Shown one piece after another: positions 8,707 to 17,663 of a stretch of DNA of 64,000 nucleotides. The translations under genes and the position numbers were made by a program. The notes beneath the pieces are model-generated. The model saw only the letters and a program-made list of their open reading frames with translations. It searched no databases and was not told the origin of the DNA. The DNA is from JAYWIG01 sp043789035 (GTDB lineage Bacteria; Pseudomonadota; Gammaproteobacteria; Burkholderiales; Burkholderiaceae_E): positions 13,621-77,620 of the forward strand of contig JAYWIG010000361.1 in NCBI GenBank assembly GCA_043789035.1, written 5' to 3'. The first letter of the stretch is position 1. Each line of letters opens with the position of its first letter.

Positions 8707-9399
8707 GTGTTAGAACAAAAGCTTTATCGCATTGACTTAAGTCGATCTAAAAATTTACTGATCCTGATGCCGGGCGCAGGCAACCGGCATACAAGTTTTG
8801 AGGACCACGGTTTTATTCACAGCGCAACCGATTCAGGTTTGTCGGCAGACATTTTGACAGTGGACACAAGCTACGAGCAATTTTCCGACCTCTCTATCGA
8901 AAAGCGATTGCATGAAGAAGTGGTACTTCCGGCTCGCTTGGCGGGCTATGAACGTATTTGGATGGGCGGAATTTCATTGGGCAGTTTTGGAACCATGGTC
9001 TACGCACGAAAGAACGCGAACATGCTTGCAGGCTTAGTGCTCATCGCACCCTATCTTGGAAACAGGGGAACCTTAGCCGAAATTCGCTCTGCAGGTGGGC
9101 TAGACGCTTGGAACCCAGACATTGCCGATGATTATGACGAGCGGCATGTTTGGAAAATTATTAAAAACTATCCCACTGCATTCACGCCTAATCTTCCGCT
9201 CTTCTTGCTCTATGGAAACGATGATCGCTTTGTTGAATTTCATCAACTTCTTGCTACCCGCTTAAAGCCAGAGACAATCACCACTGTTTCTGGGGGTCAT
9301 GATTGGCCTATATGGCAGGCACTATGGCAACATTTCATAAAGGACGGCCCGTTAAGTGCGTCAAGCCGCTTTAGTTCCCTAGGCCGTTATCAGTCATAA
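8707..9399 (+). CDS. Alpha/beta-hydrolase, possible thioesterase
   Basis: A 230-residue single-domain alpha/beta hydrolase. The nucleophile elbow is GISLGS (S90), with likely acid D172 or D173 (YGNDDRF) and H198 (GGHDW). No signal peptide is present, so it is cytoplasmic. In a polyketide context it may release or edit ACP-bound chains, the job done by ApeK in E. coli, which has a different fold; this equivalence is inference. The GTG start lies 6 bp after the exporter stop. Confidence 0.72.
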   Translation: MLEQKLYRIDLSRSKNLLILMPGAGNRHTSFEDHGFIHSATDSGLSADILTVDTSYEQFSDLSIEKRLHEEVVLPARLAGYERIWMGGISLGSFGTMVYARKNANMLAGLVLIAPYLGNRGTLAEIRSAGGLDAWNPDIADDYDERHVWKIIKNYPTAFTPNLPLFLLYGNDDRFVEFHQLLATRLKPETITTVSGGHDWPIWQALWQHFIKDGPLSASSRFSSLGRYQS

Positions 9400-9411
9400 A
9401 GGTTAGTTACT

Positions 9412-10608
9412 TTGAGCTCTAGCAATAAGAACGCTTTGTTCGCCACGCAATACACGCTCACAAACGCATTAGGCACAGGCATCGAAGCAACCTGGAGTGC
9501 AATTGAGCAAGGTCGCACTGGGCTCGCGCCATGCAATTTCGAAACTGCCGAGATACCTACTTTCATTGGACAAATTCCCGACGCTTTGCTGCTTCCAGTA
9601 AGAGCTGACTTGCAAAGCTTCGATTGCAGAAACAATCGCTTAGCGCAGTTAAGCCTAGTCCAAGACGGGTTCGAGCAAGCGGTGTTTTTGGCAATCGAAA
9701 AATACGGAGCACATCGTATCGGCGTATTTTTAGGCACCAGTACATCGGGGATTTTTTCTACTGAGTTGGCCTATCGTGAACGCCCAGCGTATGAAGGAAA
9801 ACTACCTCCAGAGTTTCAATATGCTGGCACTCAGAACAACTATTCTTTAGCAGGTTTTGTGTCACGTTACTTCGGCCTCAAAGGTCCAGCTCTCGTGGTT
9901 TCATCGGCCTGTTCATCAAGCGCAAAAGTCTTTGGTAATGCGCAGCGAATGATAGATGCAGGTTTTTGCGATGCTGCAATTGTTGGTGGTGTCGACTCTC
10001 TTTGCTTAACTACCTTGTACGGCTTTAAAGCGCTAGGCCTAGTATCGGAACAACCATGCCGCCCTTACGATGGCGAGCGCAACGGCATCTCCATTTCTGA
10101 AGCGGCTGGTTTTGCGCTTTTGGAAAAAAATCCGCAATCAGCGAAGTTTCGCGTCAGCGGCGTCGGCGAGAGCTCAGACGCTTACCATATGTCTTCCCCT
10201 CACCCAGAAGGTAAAGGCGCAGCTGCTGCGATGACTGCGGCCTTGCATCAAGGTGGCCTGGAACCTACAGCAATTGGCTACATCAACCTTCATGGCACTG
10301 CGACCAAAACTAACGATGCTGCCGAAGGCGCAGCGGTGGCGGGTATGTTCGGGGGTAGCACACCAGTAAGTTCGACTAAAGGCTTTCATGGACATTCTTT
10401 AGGTGCAGCTGGAATTACCGAAATCGCTATCGCTGCGATGGCATTGGACAGAAGCCTGATTCCTGGCAGCCTTAATACGCAGCAGCTAGATTCCACAATT
10501 AGTGTGAACTATCAGTTAGAAAATCAGTCATCAAAAATGAAGGCAGTGATGAGTAACTCCTTCGGTTTTGGCGGCAGCAATTGCAGCGTCTTAATCGAAG
10601 CACCCTAA
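9412..10608 (+). CDS. Beta-ketoacyl-ACP synthase (FabF-type, aryl-polyene)
   Basis: A 398-residue condensing enzyme with an intact Cys-His-His triad: C167 (SSACSSS), H294 (NLHGTAT) and H328 (KGFHGHSLGAAG). The C-terminal FGFGGSN loop is also present. It extends the polyene by malonyl-ACP condensation, presumably as a heterodimer with the adjacent chain-length-factor-like protein. Translation probably starts at TTG 9412, 12 bp after the hydrolase stop. Confidence 0.9.
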   Translation: MSSSNKNALFATQYTLTNALGTGIEATWSAIEQGRTGLAPCNFETAEIPTFIGQIPDALLLPVRADLQSFDCRNNRLAQLSLVQDGFEQAVFLAIEKYGAHRIGVFLGTSTSGIFSTELAYRERPAYEGKLPPEFQYAGTQNNYSLAGFVSRYFGLKGPALVVSSACSSSAKVFGNAQRMIDAGFCDAAIVGGVDSLCLTTLYGFKALGLVSEQPCRPYDGERNGISISEAAGFALLEKNPQSAKFRVSGVGESSDAYHMSSPHPEGKGAAAAMTAALHQGGLEPTAIGYINLHGTATKTNDAAEGAAVAGMFGGSTPVSSTKGFHGHSLGAAGITEIAIAAMALDRSLIPGSLNTQQLDSTISVNYQLENQSSKMKAVMSNSFGFGGSNCSVLIEAP

Positions 10609-10630
10609 CTAAAAACACTTGAAATCGCGC

Positions 10631-11458
10631 ATGTCACACACAATTTATATTCAAAGCATTGGCTTGTTCGGCACGGGTTTTGAGAATTGGGCATCGGCAG
10701 AAAGAATTCTCTCCGGTGAACAACCCTATGTAGCAACTGCTGCTGTGCCTCCTTCACCAGAATGGTTACCGCCAGCCGAGCGCAGGCGCACCAGCGACAT
10801 TATTCGCCTAGCCATGGTTGCAGGCAAAGAAGCTTTAGCCAACTCGCAATCAAGCCCCAGCGAATCGGCGACGGTATTTTCATCGTCGGGTGGTAGTGGC
10901 GAAGTAATCCATCAGATTTGCGAATCTCTTGCATCAGACGACAGAGATGTCTCCCCGACAAGATTTCATAACTCGGTACACAATGCACCTGCCGGTTATT
11001 GGGGAATCGCAGCAAAAAACGAATGGCCATCCACTAGCCTTTGCGGGCATAATGAAAGTTTCGCAGTTGGCCTAATCGAGGCGATTGCACAAGCAAAAAG
11101 CCAAAGTCATTCAGTACTGTTGCTGGTTCATGACCTTCCTTATCCCGAACCGCTCAATGGTGTGCGCACTGTGCATGGTCTATTTTCACTAGCGCTGCTA
11201 TTGACCTCAAAGCGTGATGAAAAATCGATTTACGCCCTGCACTTAGAAATGGGCATCGCTGAACAAGATAAAGATTTGGTAACGACGCTCGCTGATGAAT
11301 CTCTTGAACACTTTAGATTGGGCAATCCTGCTGCCCGTGCACTACCCTTATTGGTTGCGATAGCAAAGAAATCTAACGCGCCATTTACGATGTTAGGTAC
11401 TAACCAAACTTTACTCAAAATGTCTGTTCAAAATGTTAATGCCACCAGCTACACTTAG
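10631..11458 (+). CDS. Chain-length-factor-like partial ketosynthase (Ketoacyl-synt_2 type)
   Basis: A 275-residue protein matching only the N-terminal half of thiolase-fold condensing enzymes (the PF13723 type of aryl-polyene clusters). It contains VFSSSGGSGE and the NSVHNAPAGYW turn, and the segment STSLCGHNESFAVGL sits where a ketosynthase would have its active-site region (C138). The C-terminal half with the two catalytic histidines is absent, so it cannot be a full ketosynthase; a heterodimer partner role for the 9412 enzyme is likely. The ATG at 10631 is preferred over the TTG at 10619. Confidence 0.8.
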   Translation: MSHTIYIQSIGLFGTGFENWASAERILSGEQPYVATAAVPPSPEWLPPAERRRTSDIIRLAMVAGKEALANSQSSPSESATVFSSSGGSGEVIHQICESLASDDRDVSPTRFHNSVHNAPAGYWGIAAKNEWPSTSLCGHNESFAVGLIEAIAQAKSQSHSVLLLVHDLPYPEPLNGVRTVHGLFSLALLLTSKRDEKSIYALHLEMGIAEQDKDLVTTLADESLEHFRLGNPAARALPLLVAIAKKSNAPFTMLGTNQTLLKMSVQNVNATSYT

Positions 11459-11897
11459 CGCTAAGGAAATCGCGCTTCGAGTGCCGCATAAAGGGGCGAT
11501 GTGCTTGCTCGACAGCGTAGAGTCGTGGTCGGAAGAAAATATTAGCGCCAGCGCAATCATTGATATCGATAAAAATCCGCTCACCATAGCTGGCAAACTA
11601 GACAGTACCGCGGCTATAGAGTATGCAGCCCAAGCCATGGCAGTGCACGGTGCACTTTTGGGTGAAGTCGCTGCCGCTAAAGGAAACCCTCAACGTAAGC
11701 CTTTAATGGGTTTCTTGGCGAGTGTTAGAAGCATTGCCTGTCATCAATCTTGGCTAAGCGACACAAGCAATCCATTGACTATTTCAGCAACTCGAACTGC
11801 CGGAACAGACTCCCCCGTTTCCTATGATTTTTCTGTGCGCGCTGGCGAAGTTGTTTACGTCACCGGCAAAGCGACAGTCGTACTAAATTTTGAATGA
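11433..11897 (+). CDS. Hot-dog 3-hydroxyacyl-ACP dehydratase (ApeP-like)
   Basis: A 154-residue single-domain protein. It has the ApeP/COG4706 pattern VPHKGAMCLLDSV near residue 18 and the helix STAAIEYAAQAMAVHGA, which holds the acidic catalytic-type residue. It would dehydrate the 3-hydroxyacyl intermediate after each ketoreduction, giving the conjugated polyene. It overlaps the upstream gene by 26 bp and the reductase's longest frame by a few bases, so it is embedded in a tightly packed operon. Confidence 0.82.
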   Translation: MLMPPATLSAKEIALRVPHKGAMCLLDSVESWSEENISASAIIDIDKNPLTIAGKLDSTAAIEYAAQAMAVHGALLGEVAAAKGNPQRKPLMGFLASVRSIACHQSWLSDTSNPLTISATRTAGTDSPVSYDFSVRAGEVVYVTGKATVVLNFE

Positions 11898-11904
11898 GCT
11901 TTCA

Positions 11905-12654
11905 ATGCCTGAACAAGCCACGCCCATCTCCGAACTAGTTGCTCTTGTTACTGGCGGTAGTGGCGCCATAGGCAGCGCCATTTGCAAAACACTAGCAAGG
12001 CAAGGTTGTTTTGTTTTGGTACACGCTAATAGTAGCCCTGAAAAAGCGCAAAGATTGGTCAATGAACTGTTGGTAGAGGGAAGCAAAGCACAAGCTATCG
12101 TGTTTGACGTCACTAACGGAGATCAAACACGCGCTGCACTTGATGCTTGGGTTGCTGCCAACAAAGCCATCCAAATTATCGTGAATAACGCCGGCATCAA
12201 TGATGACGCGGTCATGCCTGGCATGCAACCAAGCCAGTGGCACCAAGTAATTGACGTGTCGCTCAACGGTTTCTTTAATGTCACCCAACCGCTATTAATG
12301 CCAATGATCCGAACCCGTTTTGGCAGAATCATCAGTATCACCTCAGTTAGCGGTATTGCTGGTAACAAGGGGCAGGCTAACTACGCGGCAGCAAAAGCAG
12401 GTGTTCATGGGGCGACTAAATCACTCTCGCTTGAATTGGCTCCGAGAGGCATCACCGTAAACGCTGTTGCCCCAGGGATAATCGCCTCAGCCATGGCAGA
12501 TGCGGTGTTCGACAAGACCATCATCGATCAACTCGTTCCGATGAAGAGAGCCGGCACTCCTGCGGAGGTTGCCGATTTGGTCGGTTTTCTCGCCAGCAAA
12601 CAATCGAGTTACATTAGCGGTCAAATCATCTCCATTAACGGCGGGATGATTTAG
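11905..12654 (+). CDS. 3-oxoacyl-ACP reductase (FabG/ApeQ-like SDR)
   Basis: A 249-residue classical short-chain dehydrogenase. The cofactor loop is TGGSGAIGSAI (16-26), then NNAGI (94-98), catalytic S147, Y160 and K164 (YAAAK), and the C-terminal GGMI. It reduces the 3-ketoacyl-ACP intermediate with NADPH. It is the last gene of the first plus-strand block and faces the minus-strand halogenase-like gene across only 18 bp. The ATG at 11905 begins a normal FabG N-terminus; an in-frame TTG 15 bp upstream is possible. Confidence 0.9.
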   Translation: MPEQATPISELVALVTGGSGAIGSAICKTLARQGCFVLVHANSSPEKAQRLVNELLVEGSKAQAIVFDVTNGDQTRAALDAWVAANKAIQIIVNNAGINDDAVMPGMQPSQWHQVIDVSLNGFFNVTQPLLMPMIRTRFGRIISITSVSGIAGNKGQANYAAAKAGVHGATKSLSLELAPRGITVNAVAPGIIASAMADAVFDKTIIDQLVPMKRAGTPAEVADLVGFLASKQSSYISGQIISINGGMI

Positions 12655-12672
12655 TTACACTCACGTTATTGC

Positions 12673-14316
12673 TTACGCGAAAAGCATTACCTCGGGCATT
12701 ACAACCTCTTGCTGCGCTGGGGAACTCGCACGCTGCTGCATGATTCTGGTGCGAATTGCCGTGGCGTTCAGTTGCGGGTACGCAGTCAATGCCTTATCAA
12801 CAATTTGCTCAGCCAATTGATTCAATTGCACAAGGTTGGCGCGCATGCGTTCGTCAAACTGCGCTGGCGTCAATTCGTCTTTAAGGCCGCGATTCAATTC
12901 AGCAAACCACGGCAATGACGCTTGATCGAGCATCTGTGCTGGGTTGCTCTTACGGCTAACCTCACCCCAAGCTCGAAGGAATAGTTGCATGTCTTTATTC
13001 AAACCTTGTACTGAAGCGAGTGTGGTTTGCATGCGGCCCATTGTCATCAAATCGGTCAATCTATTCTGGAAAAATAACTGGCACATCACACCCCAGTAAT
13101 AGGTGTAGTCCCAGATCACTTTAACCGGCATGACTTCCGAATCGCCAAAGAGTTTGTACTGATCTTGATACAAAGTCAGCATATTGTCGTAAAGCGAAAA
13201 ATACACCTGCTCATAAATCGTCGAATACAGCTCAACTGTGCGCTTATTTCTATCTTGCGCAATCATCTCAGTGATGAAGGTGTTTCCTATCGCAATGAAG
13301 TCACTGCCAGGCGAGTAAAACGGATCGAGGAATAGCCCCGCCTCGCCGGTCAACGCCCAGCGCTGTGCGCCTGAATAAACCTTCTTGCAACCGTAAGAGA
13401 ACTTCTTGAAGAACGCGAAGTCTTGCAATTTGTCACGCTTGCCATCTAAATCCCTATACAACTGAGGCTGGTGGGTCTTAAACCAAACCATCGCCTTCTC
13501 GAAAGTATTGATAGTTTCGATCGGATGAATTCTCGCATCGGCCACAATCCCAACTGAATGCGAACCAGAGGCCAGAGGAATTAACCAAGTCCAGTAACCT
13601 TCGCCACACAGATGATTGGTCGAGCGCCATCTATCGGGTGGCGTGCATCGATCAATCCAAGTTTGATCATTACTCCATTCGTTAACGTCGATACGATCCT
13701 CAATGCGAAACCAAATCGCATTGGCGTGATGCTCATTGGCTTGCGCCAGATCTAATTTACGCTTGATAAGGCCGGCACGGCCACAGGCATCAATTAACCA
13801 AGTCGCCTTTACTAGCGTTCGCTCACTGACCTGCGCAGAAGATTTGGTTTCAAACTCGATCGAATGCTCCGCGCCATTTTCGCTGAGTTCAAAATTCTTG
13901 ACCATGGCTTGGTCAATAAACTCTATGCCTCTTTCAAAAGCGGTTGCTGCTAGGTAGTTCTCGAATATGCCTCTATCAATTTGGTAGCTCGGAGTCATCA
14001 AAACTTTGCTCGCGCCGAGCTCAGTGACTTTGCTTAAATCCTCAGATTTATCATTAAAGAAAAATCGAAAACCGAACTTCTTGATTTGTGCACCGTCTAA
14101 GTGTGGCTTCAAGCCTAGCACTTGATCAAAATAATGCGCACCAATTTCTACCGAAGATTCACCGACTTTGTGAGCCGCTTCAGGCACAGGATGGATTCGA
14201 CGCTCAAGCACCAAAATCGATAGATCTGCAAATTTTTGCCTAAGCTGCAAAGCCAAGGTTAAACCTGCCAAGCCGCCGCCCATTACCACCACGTCATATG
14301 ACTGATGTTTTGTCAT
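12673..14316 (-). CDS. Flavin-dependent halogenase-like FAD oxidoreductase
   Basis: A 547-residue FAD protein. The dinucleotide loop is GGGLAG (13-18), followed by KVGESS (50-55) with the GES element of flavin-dependent halogenases. Lysines 79-80 fall where tryptophan halogenases carry their catalytic Lys (K79 of PrnA). Residues 242-247 are WTWLIP, which fits the WxWxIP halogenase signature. The FAD-closing motif GEAGLFLDPFYSPG is at 324-337. Brominated xanthomonadins and chlorinated flexirubins are known relatives of aryl polyenes, so halogenation of the aryl head is a reasonable role; hydroxylation or desaturation cannot be excluded. First in map order but last in the minus-strand block. 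Confidence 0.72.
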   Translation of the reverse strand: MTKHQSYDVVVMGGGLAGLTLALQLRQKFADLSILVLERRIHPVPEAAHKVGESSVEIGAHYFDQVLGLKPHLDGAQIKKFGFRFFFNDKSEDLSKVTELGASKVLMTPSYQIDRGIFENYLAATAFERGIEFIDQAMVKNFELSENGAEHSIEFETKSSAQVSERTLVKATWLIDACGRAGLIKRKLDLAQANEHHANAIWFRIEDRIDVNEWSNDQTWIDRCTPPDRWRSTNHLCGEGYWTWLIPLASGSHSVGIVADARIHPIETINTFEKAMVWFKTHQPQLYRDLDGKRDKLQDFAFFKKFSYGCKKVYSGAQRWALTGEAGLFLDPFYSPGSDFIAIGNTFITEMIAQDRNKRTVELYSTIYEQVYFSLYDNMLTLYQDQYKLFGDSEVMPVKVIWDYTYYWGVMCQLFFQNRLTDLMTMGRMQTTLASVQGLNKDMQLFLRAWGEVSRKSNPAQMLDQASLPWFAELNRGLKDELTPAQFDERMRANLVQLNQLAEQIVDKALTAYPQLNATAIRTRIMQQRASSPAQQEVVMPEVMLFA

Positions 14317-14364
14317 TTCCTACCCTTATCAACAATTTCTATAATTCTAAGTTGAAGCAGAGAG

Positions 14365-15135
14365 TTACCGGCGAAAAACCTTACGAAAGATGAGTACCGG
14401 CAATCGGAACAAAAATGCAATAAACAAGCGAATATGCATTCCGGTAAGTAGAACATTGTCCCGGCCATACTTAAAGTGCGAAACACCACCCTCTTCGGTG
14501 GAAAAATACTTCACTGGCGCATCAATATTTACGGGCTTCAATCCCGCCCAGCAAAGCCTCACCACGAGCTCAACGTCAAAATCGAAACGTCGCATCCAAC
14601 GTGTTTTTGACATTTCTTCAATCAACGGCGCGATCGGGTAAACACGAAAACCATAGAGTGAATCACCAATGCCCTGCCAAAGCGTCTCAAGATTAGCCCA
14701 CCAATTTGAAATTTTGCGGCCATTGACTCGAATCCTTGGCGCGTTGGCGTCAAACACCGGTTTGCCAAGAACAAGCGCATTATTGTCTTTCATCGATTCG
14801 GCCATAAACTGGGGTATGAGTTGAGCCGGGTGCTGCCCATCTGAATCCATGGCAAGCAGGTGCGTAAACCCAGCCTGAAGAGCAATTTCGGCGCCGTGTA
14901 GCACTGCGCCACCCTTACCTTGATTTTCAGCTAATACTAGAACTCGCAACCCAGGATCAACCTGACTCATAGCAACAAGCTTCTTCTTGGAGCCGTCGGT
15001 TGAACCATCAACAACTACCCAAACAGGATTCCAATGTTCTCTTGCCTGCTCAACCGTTTGCAGAACTTTATCGCCAGGGTTGTAACTAGGAATTAGAACT
15101 AAATGTGATTTAGACGGCTGACTTACGACTGCCAT
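14365..15135 (-). CDS. Family 2 glycosyltransferase (DPM/DPG-synthase-like)
   Basis: A 256-residue GT2 enzyme with VVDGSTDGS (41-49) and the metal-binding DSDGQHP (97-103); ENQGKGGAVLHG (70-81) is typical of dolichyl-phosphate-mannose-synthase-like members. A hydrophobic C-terminal stretch suggests membrane attachment. It likely adds a sugar to the lipid part of the product. The start at 15135 (MAVVSQPSKSH) is chosen because the longer frame runs through the upstream acyltransferase; only 1 bp separates the two genes. Confidence 0.83.
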   Translation of the reverse strand: MAVVSQPSKSHLVLIPSYNPGDKVLQTVEQAREHWNPVWVVVDGSTDGSKKKLVAMSQVDPGLRVLVLAENQGKGGAVLHGAEIALQAGFTHLLAMDSDGQHPAQLIPQFMAESMKDNNALVLGKPVFDANAPRIRVNGRKISNWWANLETLWQGIGDSLYGFRVYPIAPLIEEMSKTRWMRRFDFDVELVVRLCWAGLKPVNIDAPVKYFSTEEGGVSHFKYGRDNVLLTGMHIRLFIAFLFRLPVLIFRKVFRR

Positions 15136-15136
15136 T

Positions 15137-15988
15137 TTATGTCTTATGTTGCTCACGTTTATCAAACCTATGGCCACAGGGCCCAAGAGCTTCGGAAAAG
15201 TCGAGCTGTAATTCATCAATAAACCTGCGCAAGTCCTCCGGCGGCTCGTAGCGTTTGCCAAGGCGAGCACGATATATCAATGGGAAATTCGGCTTCTTCA
15301 GTACCGGCCAATTCTTTCCTAAGAACTCAGTATTCGATTCTAGATAAACCGCTTGGACACTTGCGCCCGATCGTTTCGCAAGCAGTGCAGTTACGCCTTT
15401 GAATTCATTTACTGGCAAACTAACCGTGCGGGTGGATTCGGGAAACACCAACAATTGCCCACCCTCCTCTAACGATTTCACGCCGAGGCGCACCATTGTC
15501 TCAAGCGAATCATTACGAACATAACCTGCAAGTCTCGCGCCTCCACATAACGCTAAGTTATCCCACAGCGAAGCCTTCATAATGCAAACGACGTTTGGTA
15601 AACGAGACATAACAAAAACCGCATCCAATAGGCTGGGGTGATTAGGCGCCAGAATTAACTTCTCGACCCCTTTCAATGCATCTAGGGCGCTAAGGTCAAT
15701 TTTTACTATTCCGGTCAATCGCAAAAAAGTCACATAAGTCTTAAAAACCGTGTGAATACCCCAGCGCCCAAGTTGCCGTGCTTGAGCTTTCGGCAATACC
15801 CATCTGAGCAAATCGGCCAGCAAACTATTTGTCAATGTAAAAATTACAAAGACCAACCAACCCACATAAAGGACAAACAATCCGTAAAGGCCATATATAA
15901 ACGAATTTTGACTTAATGCCTGCGTCTCATTAGGGCTTTGCGAGCCGGTCGACTTCGACACTGATGGTCCAGTGTCGTACTTAATCAT
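15137..15988 (-). CDS. PlsC-like 1-acyl-glycerol-3-phosphate-type acyltransferase
   Basis: A 283-residue acyltransferase with an N-terminal membrane segment (about 32-54). The active-site box is NHPSLLD (116-122, HX4D) and the substrate loop is FPESTRT (182-188). It would place an acyl chain on a glycerol or sugar head group at the inner membrane. Paired with the GT2 gene directly downstream; in E. coli a single ApeJ protein combines acyltransferase and glycosyltransferase activities, which these two genes may represent separately. Confidence 0.82.
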   Translation of the reverse strand: MIKYDTGPSVSKSTGSQSPNETQALSQNSFIYGLYGLFVLYVGWLVFVIFTLTNSLLADLLRWVLPKAQARQLGRWGIHTVFKTYVTFLRLTGIVKIDLSALDALKGVEKLILAPNHPSLLDAVFVMSRLPNVVCIMKASLWDNLALCGGARLAGYVRNDSLETMVRLGVKSLEEGGQLLVFPESTRTVSLPVNEFKGVTALLAKRSGASVQAVYLESNTEFLGKNWPVLKKPNFPLIYRARLGKRYEPPEDLRRFIDELQLDFSEALGPCGHRFDKREQHKT

Positions 15989-16919
15989 CAGCTTGAACCA
16001 TCGCAGAGGACTGCGAAAATATCCAACTTACAGCCAAACCCAATGTGACAAACTGCTTTTTTCGAACCAAAGGACTATCTTCGAAGGTTGCTCCTGAAAG
16101 ATTGTCGTACTTTGCAAACGCTCCCACCCATGTATTGCCATAGCGTTTTGAGCCACCGACCAAAACATTAAATCCGCCATAACCAGATTTACCTTGGTAG
16201 CTAGGCCTGCTAGCAGTACTGTAGGCTTGGGGTACGCCATAAAAATAGTCTGCGTAAGAACCACTCTGAAAAACTGGTCCTCCTCGAACCCCAGCTACCC
16301 AACCAGTGCCAGCAAAATTGCGCACGTCGTATGCCAACTGAGGCTGAAACACAAAGCCAGCACCATTAAAGTCAGATCTCATCACGCCCCGAAACGGAAT
16401 GCGGGCTGTTATTGCCGAATTTTTATCGTCACTGCGCCACAAAGAGGCAATCAAAAGTGGGCCCACTTCGAGAGTGGCCTTCAATCCAGGCATGCCCGCT
16501 CTAGCTGAATTGTTCGTACTGCTCACCGGAATTGACCCGCTAACGCTGACATCAAGTTCGAGCGAATCAGTTTTAAAAAGCAAACCGCGCCCACCCTCTC
16601 GGTCAAGCTTTAATCGTTCCCCGCGATAAACAAAATATGGCAGTGGCAACCCTAGGTTTCTAAACTCATCCGAACCACGATATACCGGAAGCCTCAGGGC
16701 AGAAACGCCAGCCCCTAGTTCCCACAACGGTTTTTCATCAGCTTTTGCCGAGCCAACCAGCAAGTTGCCGATAACAAAAACGGCCGTACTAAGGCCACCC
16801 AGCGAAAACCGCGCAACGATTGCCCTTGAACAGCGATTTTCTATGCAATTTATGGAGATAAACAAAGTAGCCTTTTTTTGGATCTTCACAATGTTAACTG
16901 CTAGACGTTCGGCCAACAA
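15981..16919 (-). CDS. MipA/OmpV-family outer-membrane protein
   Basis: A 312-residue frame with a probable signal sequence ending in GSAKA near residue 60 and a mature beta-barrel rich in alternating aromatic strands. GAGVSALRLPVYRGSDEF near the mature N-terminus and a final strand ending in WIF are typical of MipA/OmpV. The true start may be later than the ATG used (a GTG at about 16889 is in frame). It overlaps the acyltransferase gene by 8 bp, so it is in the same transcript. A role in receiving or anchoring the pigment lipid at the outer membrane is possible. Confidence 0.72.
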   Translation of the reverse strand: MLAERLAVNIVKIQKKATLFISINCIENRCSRAIVARFSLGGLSTAVFVIGNLLVGSAKADEKPLWELGAGVSALRLPVYRGSDEFRNLGLPLPYFVYRGERLKLDREGGRGLLFKTDSLELDVSVSGSIPVSSTNNSARAGMPGLKATLEVGPLLIASLWRSDDKNSAITARIPFRGVMRSDFNGAGFVFQPQLAYDVRNFAGTGWVAGVRGGPVFQSGSYADYFYGVPQAYSTASRPSYQGKSGYGGFNVLVGGSKRYGNTWVGAFAKYDNLSGATFEDSPLVRKKQFVTLGLAVSWIFSQSSAMVQADD

Positions 16920-16994
16920 AAAGGTCGTCGCCTCGCTGATTGTAGGCAGGACTACTCTAAAGCCTGCTGACCTAAGCTAAACTTGCGGCTATAA

Positions 16995-17663
16995 ATGAAG
17001 TTCATCAAAATAATCATCGCAATAGGAGCCGTAGCAGGCTATTTCGCAGTAATGTACCAAAGCGCTTTTGCGGCCGATTCCGGCTCCAGAACATTGGTTC
17101 TCACCGTCTTAGCCTGGCAGGTATTTGCTCAATGGATTTTGTGGAAACAAGGCAAACGGGCAATTGCCATCGCTCTAAGCATCGTTTGTATACCTTTCTT
17201 CTATTTCTATGAGCATTTAGATTCGATTCAGTGGGTGAATTTAATTCCGAATAGCCTGATTTACGGGTCACTAGCCTTGATGTTCGCCAAGACACTTGCC
17301 AAAGGGCAGACACCACTGGTTACGCAGCTGGCCACAAGAATTGAAGGGCCATTGCCTGCAGCCATCGAAAACTATACTCGGCAGGTGACCCTAGCGTGGG
17401 CTATATTTTTCGCGTTGAATGTTGTAATTAGCATAGCGCTCTACTATTTGGTTTCATTTGCAGCTTGGTCACTATTCTCCAATGTCTATTCAACGCCGCT
17501 GCTCATAGGCATGTTTGCGCTCGAATTCGCGTATCGAAAAATACGCTACCGGCAATACAAAACAGCCTCGTTCGCCGATGGCATGAAAGCATTTATGTCC
17601 CACGGCGAAGATGCCAAAGACAGTGAACTAATTAAAGAGGCCAAGAAAGGCGAGCGTGACTAA
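16995..17663 (+). CDS. COG4648-type integral membrane protein (ApeG-like)
   Basis: A 222-residue polytopic protein with about six hydrophobic segments. The motifs FYEHLDSIQWVNLIPNSLIYGSLALMFAKTL and ENYTRQVTLAWAIFFALN are characteristic of the uncharacterised membrane protein found in aryl-polyene clusters. Its biochemical role is unknown. It opens the second plus-strand block, 75 bp from the divergent MipA-like gene; no clear promoter stands out in that short gap. It overlaps the deacetylase gene by 8 bp. Confidence 0.78.
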   Translation: MKFIKIIIAIGAVAGYFAVMYQSAFAADSGSRTLVLTVLAWQVFAQWILWKQGKRAIAIALSIVCIPFFYFYEHLDSIQWVNLIPNSLIYGSLALMFAKTLAKGQTPLVTQLATRIEGPLPAAIENYTRQVTLAWAIFFALNVVISIALYYLVSFAAWSLFSNVYSTPLLIGMFALEFAYRKIRYRQYKTASFADGMKAFMSHGEDAKDSELIKEAKKGERD

